Source: Calliopum simillimum (lineage: Eukaryota > Arthropoda > Insecta > Diptera > Lauxaniidae). From it: DNA of 64,000 nt. Below are positions 1 through 11,423 of the stretch, in pieces (the stretch's first letter is position 1; each line of letters begins with the position of its first letter). The notes beneath the pieces are model-generated. The model did not search any database and was not told the origin of the DNA. It worked only from the letters and a program-made list of their open reading frames with translations. The stretch spans positions 3,720,001 to 3,784,000 of the forward strand of contig OX638369.1 in NCBI GenBank assembly GCA_951812925.1. The letters run 5' to 3'. The translations under genes were made by a program, and so were the position numbers.

Positions 1-432
1 TTTAATTTGAAATGAAACAATTTTGGTGAAAAATTGTAAATTCTATATTGGATAATTCATTAAAACTTCCTATTCACTACAGCGAAAATCCAAAATGGTC
101 GATTTCTGATGTTGCTTATCTGCTGTCAGCTGACATGACAGCAAAGGGGTCGGTCTTGTGATCAACGTCAAAATCGATAGTAAAAGGAGTAGAGTGTTTT
201 TTTGCCGTTTGTTGCATTTGCATAGTAAAATTGATGAAATTTTTAGATAACTATATACGGTGATTGAGTTGCTATTTAACAAAATAGTTATTGTGCTACC
301 AATTTTAATTAAATTAATTTATTTTGTTTGCTGGCTGTCACTTTATGGTAAATTCGAAAAGTTATCTTTGTTCAAAGGCATGAGCTTTGCCTTCCTTCCA
401 GTGCTCAAAAGCTATTCGAATATGGTTGAGAG

Positions 433-440
433 TCACGTGA
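433..440. promoter_or_regulatory. Candidate CLEAR/E-box (TCACGTGA) upstream of V-ATPase A
   Basis: The perfect palindrome TCACGTGA lies about 2.5 kb upstream of the V-ATPase subunit A start codon. That coding exon is probably preceded by an intron in the 5' UTR, so the promoter could be this far away. TCACGTGA is the core of CLEAR/M-box sites bound by MiT/TFE factors, and Drosophila Mitf is known to control V-ATPase genes. The link to this gene is inference from position, and an 8-bp match can occur by chance. Confidence 0.35.
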
Positions 441-845
441 AAATAAAGCTCTGAAGTAAAAATTTTTTATTTGTCTCGATATTTTTTTTATATCAAGTTC
501 TTCACATCGGCATCGTTGTTAATTTAAATTTATTTGCTAAATATTAAAAGTTTTACTTATAGACAGCCAGTTTAATGATCTTTATTTGTTAAAAAAAATA
601 AAATCGAAAAAGTAAGTAGTAAGTCAAAATATCTAGGAGTTTTCTGATCTTGTCAGCTGATCGTTTCTGTTTTCCGTAAGGTTTCATTGTTTTTCAATTT
701 ATTAAATACATAGCAACATAAATTTAAATAAATTTGTATGATCATCATGAATCATGATACAGTTCTACCTTGACCATGACTATCTTCTGACAAATTATCT
801 TGCTCAACTCTGCGAAGCATCATAATCCTCTATAATCCACAACTC

Positions 846-1060
846 GTGGCAACTGATCGTGTAGTGCGTGGAGCAATGAGTCCTTTCGTCTCATTTAATG
901 ACATAACAAATATGTATATACTATTTCAATGTACGCCTGCGGGTAAGGGGTCAGAAAATCCCGAGGTAGACATGATTGTCGTAAGAGGCGATTTAATAGC
1001 TGGTTACCGGCCAGGGTGCGAAAGAGCGTAGCGTTGCGTCTTGAAAAAAAAAAAAAAAAA
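846..1060 (+). repeat. Probable poly(A)-tailed retroposed fragment
   Basis: A GC-richer stretch in AT-rich surroundings ends in an uninterrupted run of 18 A (about 1044-1061), as expected for a LINE or SINE 3' tail. The 61-codon reading frame in it has no recognisable domain and I do not call it a gene. The family is not identified and no target-site duplication was found. Confidence 0.4.
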
Positions 1061-1089
1061 TAAAAAACCTACAATGTCCGTAACTGCCA

Positions 1090-1181
1090 CTAACAAGGCG
1101 AGTCGATGCCGCCTTTGTCGAAATACTGAAGCATTTGACCCAGGGTGAGCCGCTCAAAGGTCAGCGTCTGTTCTAGATTGG
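1090..1181 (-). CDS. Likely terminal coding exon of an unidentified gene
   Basis: On the minus strand a good acceptor (pyrimidine-rich tract then CAACAG) precedes 92 bases that stay open for 29 codons and end in TAG. The encoded C-terminus includes FERLTLGQMLQYFDKGG. Codon choice (CTG, CTC, ACC, GAC, GGC) is typical of expressed fly genes and contrasts with the AT-rich flanks. The first complete codon follows two bases, so the intron is in phase 2. I do not recognise the protein family. No upstream exon is evident between here and the V-ATPase gene, so either the next exon lies beyond or inside that gene, or this is a stranded fragment. Confidence 0.4.
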
Positions 1182-1713
1182 CTGTTGAAATTGAAAGTGA
1201 ATTTGGTCACTATTATTTGCAGATTATAGCTTACTGCGTGGGCCGTTGCTGAGAAGATGATACTCATGAAGCATGGATCAATAAACGATGGAAAATAACT
1301 CGAATTAGTACCCATCAGAATGCGATTAATCCGCAGTATTTATACCGACCTAAACTGCCGCCCTAATTGAAAGCACTCTCAATTCTAAGGAAAAACGTCT
1401 ATGGAACTATGCCACTGCATTCAATTTTAGTTCATTGCATTTTTGATTGAACATTAAATTTGGGTGAATTTTGTACATATAGTATATAGTAGTTCCATAA
1501 GCGTTTTTTCTTAGAATTTGAGAGTTCTTTCACCTGAGCAGAGGTCAGTTCGAAAATTGGTCAACCTTAATTTTCGAACAAATTTTAGTACAAATCAAAT
1601 TTCATTAAAATCAAATTAATTTTGTAGTTAAGAAATGAAAAAGATCAACCGAAACTGTTGAGAAAATAGAGAGCAAGTTCAGTTTACGGATGATTTTTTT
1701 TTAGGCTGCATAT
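1182..1713. other. Intergenic, with a small inverted-repeat element at 1368-1532
   Basis: Two arms of about 43 bases (1368-1411 and 1489-1532) are nearly perfect inverted copies around a 77-base AT-rich loop, typical of a small MITE or foldback relic. No duplicated target site was found. Nothing else is recognised here. Confidence 0.5.
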
Positions 1714-2454
1714 TTATACCCTACACCCAGGGTATATTCACTTTGTCCTTCCGTTTGTAACGCAGAGAAGGAGGCGTGGCAGGTATAGACAAGTATATAT
1801 ATTCTTGATCAGCGTCACCTCCTGAGTCGATATAGCTATGTCCGTCTGTCTGGCAGGCTGGCTGGCTGGCTGGCTGTGTGTTGAAATACACTTTTTGAGA
1901 AAACTGAGCAAGATAATTCAATGAAATTTGGTACACTGCCTCCGTCGTCAAAGTTAGCTCGGGGGATTGAAAATGAGCGAAATCGGTCAACGGACACGCC
2001 TACCGCCCATACAAAAAATATATTCAAAATGCAATTTTAGGAGTATTTTTCACGACAATGCAACCACAATACACATAAGTACTACGAATTGTAAGCGCAA
2101 GCTCTGAGAAAAAACTGAGCGAATTCGGACAAGAGGGCGTGGCACCTCCTATATGAGCAAAATCTTCAAAACGCTATACTAATAGCGTTTTTTGAGATAT
2201 TCGAACCAAATTTGGCTCAGACACTAAAAATTATAAATGAAAGCTCTCAGCAAAAATTGGGTGAAATCGGACAAGGGGCGTGGCACCTCCCATATAAGCA
2301 AAAGTTTCAAAATGCAATACTGAAGGAGTTTTTTGAGATAATCCAACTAAATTTCACTCTGACACTAAAAACTATACATAAAAGCAAAATTTTGAAAATA
2401 CTGCAGTGTAGGGTATTTATTTTTTGGCCAGGCCAAAAGTTACACCCTTACTAG
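1714..2454 (+). mobile_element. Helitron-like non-autonomous element, copy 1
   Basis: The element begins near TATACCCTACACCC and ends in CTAG followed by T. A short hairpin (stem 2422-2428 with 2432-2438, TTTTGGC/GCCAAAA) lies 12 bases before the terminal CTAG, the layout expected of a Helitron 3' end. The interior holds minisatellite-like units of about 135 bp, each with a variant of GGGCGTGGCACCTCC. Copies at 35.4 and 41.4 kb share the same 3' terminus. No helicase is encoded, so it is non-autonomous; a Helentron/DINE-1-like class is an inference. Confidence 0.6.
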
Positions 2455-2998
2455 TTTTTTTATGAAACCTTTTTTATGCCTTTATGCAGGCAAATTAGGT
2501 AAAAAAAGGCGTTGATATCTAGTTTTGTTAAACTAGACATGGCTCGTTTTGTTCGTAATTGAATTTAGAAAATAAGCAACACCTTAGACTTCATAATCCG
2601 CATGAAATCCGTACTTGTTCAACAAATATGGCTATTATTACCTAATTTGCCTGCACTACTTCATTTCACATGTATGTAAGTGTCATTTGATAGTGCATTT
2701 TGCATATGCGATAGGTAAATCGACTATGACTTTGTCATATGTAATAAATTAAGAGAGTATGTCTATCGTCTGCGTTAATGCAACCGAAAATTTCCGAATA
2801 TGGAGAGTGGCCTTAACAACATCGCCCCAAGTGCATGGGATATTCTTGTACATACATATATTTTACCATCACCATAAAACATTTTCTTTCATTTCTGAAA
2901 AAATCTGCACACTTATTTTATTTTAGATAAATATGACCTAACAATAATGTTTAACATGTTCGCTAATTTCTGATTTTAGTTAAAAACCAAATACCAAG
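2455..2998. other. V-ATPase A upstream region with probable 5' UTR intron acceptor
   Basis: A perfect 17-base inverted repeat (2486-2502 and 2638-2654) marks a small hairpin or MITE relic. Just before the start codon a pyrimidine-rich tract ends in TTTTAG at 2979, a plausible acceptor, so 2980-2998 would be the tail of the 5' UTR after an intron. The first exon and promoter were not located. Confidence 0.4.
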
Positions 2999-5055
<2,057 letters not shown>

Positions 5056-6237
5056 ATATTTTTAATTAACTTTGAAATCTTAATTTTAAATTTTACTAAA
5101 ATTTTGCTTTTTTGTTTTTTCTTTTCCATGGGAAAATTCTAACGCGAGTTTCTTGCGTTTCTTATATTATTGTTATATAGTTTATTTAAAGTAAAAATTA
5201 TAAACACCATGTGCCGCTGTAAAAGTCAAATTTATGTGCAAAATGAAAACAAACAAAAAATACAAACATTCCATTTTAATAAGTAAAAAGTGAAAAATTA
5301 AATCGATCCATTAAAAATTAATATTGAAAAAATTTATCAAAAACATTCCTTTTGAAATTTTTGAGACTTGTTTTTGCCAGGACTACCAGAAAATCACCAA
5401 CAGCAGAAAAAGGAAATGCAAAATTGTAAACATTTTGTTGTAATATATATTTGTTGTTGTGTTGTGCATTTGGAATGTAGTGTATTTTTCCTAGTATTAT
5501 TTGTTTAACATTTCGTTTTATTTGTCGATTCATGTTTGTATATGTAAATATTAAAATAAAAAGAAATAAATACACAAATTATTATAAAACCTAATAGAAA
5601 CATATATATACTTGTAATTTCATCAAGAAAACCTCAATTAAAATTGTACTTTAATATGGATATTAGTTTAAATAAATAACAATCGCACGTAAGCATAAGT
5701 ACTCTTTACTAAAATTTTTGGTAAATATTTATATGCTTTGAATTGAAAGATGAAGCGTTTTTCATTGGGCCACACATGATATTTGTTTAAGGGGATTAAT
5801 GAGATTTTATAGCGTTAAAAAAGGTTTGAAAATTAAATTTCTTAATGGACTTTGAGCTTCTTAATTCGAATCTGCAATTTATTACTCTATAACTTCTGTA
5901 GTCATGACGATATTGTCTATTAAAAAAATGTAGATCTATAATTTTATTGTTGTAATTTTCGACACTGAATAAGCAAAATCTCTTAAACTAAAGAACTTAC
6001 AGAGAAATAAATTACAGATTGTAGTTCACTTTTCTCAGCGGCATTGAATAGCTCTGACCTTTCCCTTCAAACCAAATAGCATTTTCTGCACTTTAAATCA
6101 AGGATAACTCGGATTTCAGACTTGATAAGAAACAACGGTTACCAGATGCGGAATAAGCGAGCCTGAATTAGTCAAAAAAAATTATCGAGTTCAAATTCAG
6201 ATTGGTTTCTCCTGAATTCCCGAGTAAAAATGATAAA
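5056..6237. other. V-ATPase A 3' UTR and AT-rich intergenic DNA
   Basis: AATAAA at 5555-5560 and 5565-5570 are the first good polyadenylation signals after the stop codon, implying a 3' UTR of about 500 bases. Beyond about 5590 I see only AT-rich DNA with no credible exon. Confidence 0.45.
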
Positions 6238-6783
6238 GGGCTGAACATGGGCTGAACGTGGGCTTTTTTGCTTTTTTAAGGCCGTACGTGGTCTGTACAA
6301 AATTAAAAAAGCCCAAAAGGCTGTACACACGGCTGAACAAGGGCTGTACAAAACTAAAAAAGCCCAAAAGGCTGTACATGCGGCCGTACAAGGGCTGTAC
6401 AAATGCACAAAAAAAAATTTGTGTAGAAAACAAATGGGCTGAACATGAGCTGTACATGGGCTGTACGTGGGCCGTACATGGGCTGTACGTGGGCCGTACA
6501 TGGGCTGTACAATTGAATTTTACTATTGAATTGGGCTGAACATGGGCTGTACATCGGCCGTACAATTTATTTTTTATTTTTGAAATGGGCTGCACATGGG
6601 CTGTACGTGAGCTGTACATGGGCTGTACAATTGATTTTTTCATTTGAATTGGGCTGAACATGGGCTGTACAATTTATTTTTTCTATTGACGTCAAAATAC
6701 AATTTTTTTTTATCATATAAAATTGAATGACAGAATAAATATGATATAATAAATTTTCAGCCAGCTACTCAATAATGATAGCT

Positions 6784-6842
6784 TTGGCTGAACTCGTTAA
6801 CGTGCGTATCGCAGAACACTTGGGATTCCCAGGTTCAAATCC
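6784..6842 (+). repeat. tRNA-like sequence (pol III A and B boxes), first copy
   Basis: TTGGCTGAACTCGTTAACG resembles an A box, and GGTTCAAATCC about 30 bases downstream matches a B box. Together with its inverted partner at 7000-7060 it sits in the loop of the 11-bp-repeat foldback. It does not fold into a good full cloverleaf by eye, so it is more likely a tRNA-derived SINE head or relic than a functional tRNA. Confidence 0.4.
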
Positions 6843-6998
6843 TGAAAAATAAGCCGAAAAAGAAAATTCTTTGAAATGCAAAGTTAAATTAAAATAAAAA
6901 AATGTTATTTCATTTTAAAAAAGAACAAGCAACAGGCCAATTTTGTATGGCAGAACAAAAGAAATAAAAAATAAAAAAGAAAAATTTTTTCCGCCATC

Positions 6999-7065
6999 CT
7001 TGGGTTTCGAACCCAGGCTATCAATGTTCTGAGTCGCACAGCTTAACGATGTCAGCCACACTTGA
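6999..7065 (-). repeat. tRNA-like sequence (pol III A and B boxes), inverted copy
   Basis: On the minus strand TGGCTGACATCGTTAAG fits an A box, and the B box GGGTTCGAAACCC forms a T-arm-like stem-loop (TGGG, loop TTCGAAA, CCCA). Anticodon and acceptor stems are poor. It aligns with the plus-strand copy at 6784-6842, so the two are inverted arms of one structure. Confidence 0.45.
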
Positions 7066-7325
7066 ATTTTTTTCTCTTCGCCCAAAATCATATCAAATAA
7101 ATTTCAATAGAAAATAAATTGTACGGCCGATGTACAGCCCATGTTCAGCCCAATTCAATACTAAAATTCAATTGTACAGCCCATGTACAGCCCACGTACA
7201 GCCCATGTTCAGCCCATATGAAGCATCGTGTACGGCCCAAATGTCCTGCAAAAACACCATGTTTGGCCCTTGTACAGCCCAAAAAAAGTAATGAAATTTG
7301 GTCCTTGTACAGCCTTTGTACAGCC

Positions 7326-7839
7326 GTAATTTAAAAATTGTTTTTTTTTACTCGGGTTAGTTATATTGTAGATCGGTTCACTTTAAGAAACAACTTTAAA
7401 AATAGTTTTTTTTTTTTTTTTTTTTTGATTACGGCAAAAATGCATGAGCGAAAAACAATCAAAAGTTATTTTTCTTCTAACTACGGTCCAACTAATCAAA
7501 GTAAAATGAATCATTCGAATCACATAAAAATTTTTCAAATTAGTAGACCTATGCACGAGAAAAATACAAAAATTGAGTATAATTTGAATTTTGGTACCTT
7601 CACTTAATTGGTCATCACTCCGTTATTAATCCATAGATTTTCTTTATATATCACGGCGGTTTTCTGAACACTGTGAAGAAAAAATTTAAAAAATTCGTCG
7701 GGCCATTTTTAAAAAATCTCATTTTGAAAATAGTACTAAAACGAAAAAATCGTAAAAAGTAAAACCAACAAATAAAAACCGAAATAGTCAGGACTGTGCC
7801 GAAATCCGTGTTAGTCTAAGATCCGGCAGTAAAAAAACG
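7326..7839. other. AT-rich spacer between two foldback elements
   Basis: A long T run (about 7407-7427) and AT-rich sequence. No exon or repeat terminus is recognised. Confidence 0.3.
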
Positions 7840-10170
7840 TGTCGATCGAGTTTTTAGTTAAAACCTAATTTTTACATATATTTAGACATGGAGGAATATA
7901 TTTTTGCTGGGTTGCCTCTCAAAATGTGGCCGCAAGTATTATCGAATTGCGATAACTTATGAATCGTGAGTCTCACGGGGAAAAGTGTCAAAATCTTTTT
8001 TATGAAGAGTCATTTGCTCTACATGTAATTTTCATTGTATGCTAAAAAAAATTTACCGTTTAAGAATTAGTACCTGGAGACCGATCCCCGTTCGGTCAAC
8101 AATCTAATCTTATTATTTTAGTCGATGTTTTTATTCAAAGCTATTTTTTGTTAAGAAACTTGTATCTTTTCACTTCTAACGGTCATGCTTTCAAAATGAT
8201 AAATAAACCGATGAGAATAATAATAAGAAAAAACTCGGAAAGCATCGAATGGTATAGAAAAATATCAAAAACTCAAATTTTTTTTTGGCGAAATAGAATG
8301 CCCCAAAATAAATAAATGGGATATGCCACGCACCCAAGATATTTTGTCTTTTGTATGGCGGCTGAAATATCTTATCTTCAAAGGATCATAACTCGGAAAA
8401 TAAGAATCCTATTTGAAAAATCTGAAAGGATATTTAGATAAGGAAGAGTGTAACTATCCGATGCTATTAATGAAAAAGAATTTCACCTTTTCTTGTAGCT
8501 ACGCTGTAAGACTGAATACAGCGTTTTCTTCAACTTCAAGCAAGGATATTTCAAAATCCTGCAGGTATAATGACAGTTCTGCTGATGAAGACGGATTTAG
8601 CGTCAAAAAGTACATAAGACTGCATATAATAATTAAACAGTTCATTCCATTTTTTTTTGTGCCTAAGTTATTAACAAAAATTTTTATTTTGATAAAAAAG
8701 TGGGCGTGGCAATTATTAAACAAAGCCTTCTTTTTGTTATGCTTTAGATACTCCTGATCCAGATTCGCATACCAAATTTCATCAAAATATGTTGTATCAT
8801 TTGCGAGAAACAGCATTTAATGTGTTTTACTTGTATGGGAGGTTCCACGTGCAATTTCGATATTTTGCCTACTTTCAGGTCGTAGGTGCCTTATAGCAAG
8901 TAAACTCCCTACAGTTAAATTCAGAAAGATTGCTTTAGTAGTTTTCTTTTTATAGCGCATTATATTTTTGTGGGCGGTGCCACGCCCTTTAACGAGTTTT
9001 CCCAATATAATGGCATATAACATATTAATACTTGTTTGAAAAAGTTACAGATCCTAAATTTTCATCAAAATTGTCGGAGTCGTTTTCGAGTAATATTGAA
9101 TCAAAATGTTCAAGGGTTAAAAAGTGGGCGTGACACTTATTCGATTTCGCCCACTTTTCGTTTGTTACAAGATATTATTAAGCAGTACCTACATACCAAA
9201 TTTCATTAAAATACCTTGTAACATTTGCGAGAAATAGCATTTAACGTATTTTGCGTGTATGGGAGGTTCCACGCGCAACGGTATATTTTGCCCGCTTTCA
9301 GATCAGGGATGCCTTATAGAAAGTATGCTCCCCACAGTTAATTTTAGAATGATTACTTTATTAGTTTTCTTTTTATACCGTATTATATTTTTGTGGGCGG
9401 TGGCACGCCCTTCAACGAGCTTTTTCAATAAAATGGCGAATCACATATTAATTCTTGTTTTCAGAGGTGAAATCTCCTAAATTTTCATTAAAATCATTGG
9501 AGTCGTTTTCGAGTAATATTGAATCAAAATTTTTAAGCGTTAAAAAGTGGGCGTGGCACTTCTTTGATCTCGCCCACTTTTTGTCTGTCACCAGGTATTA
9601 TTAAGCAGTACCCGCCTACCAAATTTCATTCAAATACCTTGTATGGTTTGCGAGTTATGACCAAATCAAATTTAAAATTTAGGTCGGTGCCACGCCCCCT
9701 GGTGAGCATTTACAAGGTTCAAACCTAACTCATTCTTCATTGTATGCTTATATCTAACACTGTTCCAAGTTTCATTAAAATCGCTGTACCCGTTTTCGAG
9801 AAAAAGTTTTGCCCGTTTCAAACAAACATACATAAGTACATACAATTTTATCTCGTATAAGATCAATTTATTAAAAACCGATTTTTTACGCAATAAACAA
9901 TAAACGTAAAAGAAATCGGTTTTTAATAAATAACTTCTTAACGGTAAATTTTTTTTACATATAATGAAAATTACTTGTAGAGCATATGACTCTCCATAAA
10001 AAAGATCTGGGCACTTTTTCTCGTGCGACTCACGGTTCATAAATTATCGCAATTTGATAATACTTGCGGCCACATTTTGAGAGGCAACCCAGCAAAAATA
10101 TATTCCCCCATTCCTAAATATATGTAAAAACTAGATTTTAACTTAAAACTCGATCGATACATTTTTAATG
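7840..10170. mobile_element. Large foldback element with tandem-repeat core
   Basis: The arms at about 7840-8070 and 9940-10170 are long inverted copies. Both contain the matching blocks TTTGCTGGGTTGCCTCTC and CGCAAGTATTATC, in opposite orientations. The interior contains 2-3 copies of a 424-bp tandem repeat. No transposase is encoded. Deleted relatives occur at about 40400-40620 and 45040-45240, which supports a dispersed family. Confidence 0.65.
8690..9720. repeat. 424-bp tandem repeat, about 2.5 copies
   Basis: The block TGTATGGGAGGTTCCACG recurs at 8832 and 9256, and AAAAAGTGGGCGTG recurs near 8695, 9118 and 9542, giving a period of 424 bases. Units differ by point changes. The array forms the core of the 7840-10170 foldback. 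Open frames inside are chance products. Confidence 0.7.
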
Positions 10171-10185
10171 CCGGATCTCGTACTA

Positions 10186-10530
10186 TGTGGTTTCAATAAC
10201 TTTTCATTTAGGAGGCTTTTTGATAGTGAACAGTGAGCCAAACGATAAAAACTATTAGAATCTAGAATTAGGAGGATTACAGGTTCTACAAATAGTATTG
10301 ATTTGCATTATTGAAAAAGTAACCGTTTAGGAAATATTTTTAAAACACCGCAAAAACTCCAAAAATTCGATTTGATCGAATATTTCCTAAACGGTTACTT
10401 TTTCGTAAATACAAATTAATATTATTTGTAGAACCTGTAATGCTCCATAAAAGAGGTTCTGATACTTTTTATCATGCGACTTACCATTTTCATCTTAAAG
10501 CTTCCGAAATGAAAAGTAATTGAAACCACA
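10186..10530. repeat. Nested foldback (inner palindrome 10271-10441)
   Basis: GTGGTTTCAATAACTTTTCA at the left is mirrored by TGAAAAGTAATTGAAACCAC at the right. Inside, ATTACAGGTTCTACAAATA at 10276 is mirrored by its complement ending near 10441. It directly abuts the larger foldback, so the two may be parts of one compound element. Confidence 0.6.
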
Positions 10531-10727
10531 TGGCCACATGGCCTAAGTAATTTTAGATGTGTTTTTTGATGCTGAATTCGAAACCTGAAACAAAATTGCG
10601 CTAACTTGGCAGAATTTTGAAATATTCTAAGCAAGAAGTGCAAAAAAACCCAGTTTTTAGCTATTTTTGAAGTTATAGAACAAGTTTGGATAGTATTGGC
10701 CATTCCTTCGCTTCCGGATGAGAAGAT

Positions 10728-11003
10728 ATCGATACGTCCAACGTAAAAGTTGGTAACTCGAAAATCGTAGTTTTGAGTAATGAGCATTTTTGTATTATAA
10801 CTTTTTTGTTTTTTTGTATGAAAATCTGTGTAAAATAAATTTAGGTTGTGACTTCAAAAATAGAGCCCAGGCCTTCAAATTTCAAGCTAGAGGTACCAAA
10901 ATTTGACACAAGATGGAATCAAATGTGTAGATTTCGAAAAACGCTGTCCCGTAAAAAGTTGGTAACTTGAGTTACCAACTTTTACGTTGGAGGTATCGAT
11001 ATG
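10728..11003. repeat. Small foldback with perfect terminal hairpin
   Basis: Arms of about 35 bases (10728-10762 and 10967-11003) share the inverted block CAACGTAAAAGTTGGTAACT. The right arm also folds on itself near 10949-10984 (AAAGTTGGTAACT then AGTTACCAACTTT). It lies about 420 bases downstream of the stop codon of the second V-ATPase gene. Confidence 0.55.
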
Positions 11004-11423
11004 TACACAGATTTTTTGGCTGAATTACGCTGCCTTTCAACTTCTAAATTCGTCAAAGCTGCCGTCTACGGCTAATACAAACTCCAAAAAATTGCTCCAG
11101 TGCTTCTTTGCGTCTTTTGGTTATATATCTCTTCGTTTCAGTTTTTCGCGATAAAACCCGCAACTCAAAGTGCTGCTTCACACGTAGTCAGGCGATGGGA
11201 AGTGGTCCTTCCGCTAGTCTGTCGTGTGGAATAGAAATAACGAAGCTTTGTAAGAAAGCGCATTGGTTTAGTGTTCAGCCCTTACGTACTTTAGTTGCAC
11301 AATTTATGTATAGTAGTATATAGTATATTCTATATAGTAAAATCGCCATTCATAAATTTCCTAACTATATTTCAAAAAGTTGCTTTTCATTTTTGGCAAA
11401 TTACATAAGAATGAAATTATGTC

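Larger units (their letters stand above)
6238..7325. repeat. Foldback element built of an 11-bp repeat (GGGCTGTACRT)
   Basis: The left arm (6238-6690) holds dozens of variants of an 11-bp unit, GGGCTGTACAT or GGGCYGTACGT, each with a palindromic GTAC core. The right arm (about 7113-7325) carries the same units in inverse orientation. The best matched arm segments are about 6455-6575 and 7110-7215, including a shared unique spacer. Between the arms lie two inverted tRNA-like sequences. Long open frames through both arms come from the repeat lacking stops and are not genes. Confidence 0.7.

Noticed and set aside
6172..6661. Overlapping minus-strand frames with repeated TAHVQPMYSP-like peptide
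   Set aside because: The peptide periodicity mirrors the 11-bp DNA repeat, which lacks stops in several frames; no start context, and all frames are open for the same reason.
6238..6690. CRISPR-like regularly spaced repeats
   Set aside because: The 11-bp units are directly adjacent with no spacers, and the DNA is eukaryotic.
6784..7065. Functional tRNA genes
   Set aside because: A and B boxes are present but acceptor and anticodon stems do not pair convincingly, and the two copies lie inverted in a mobile element.
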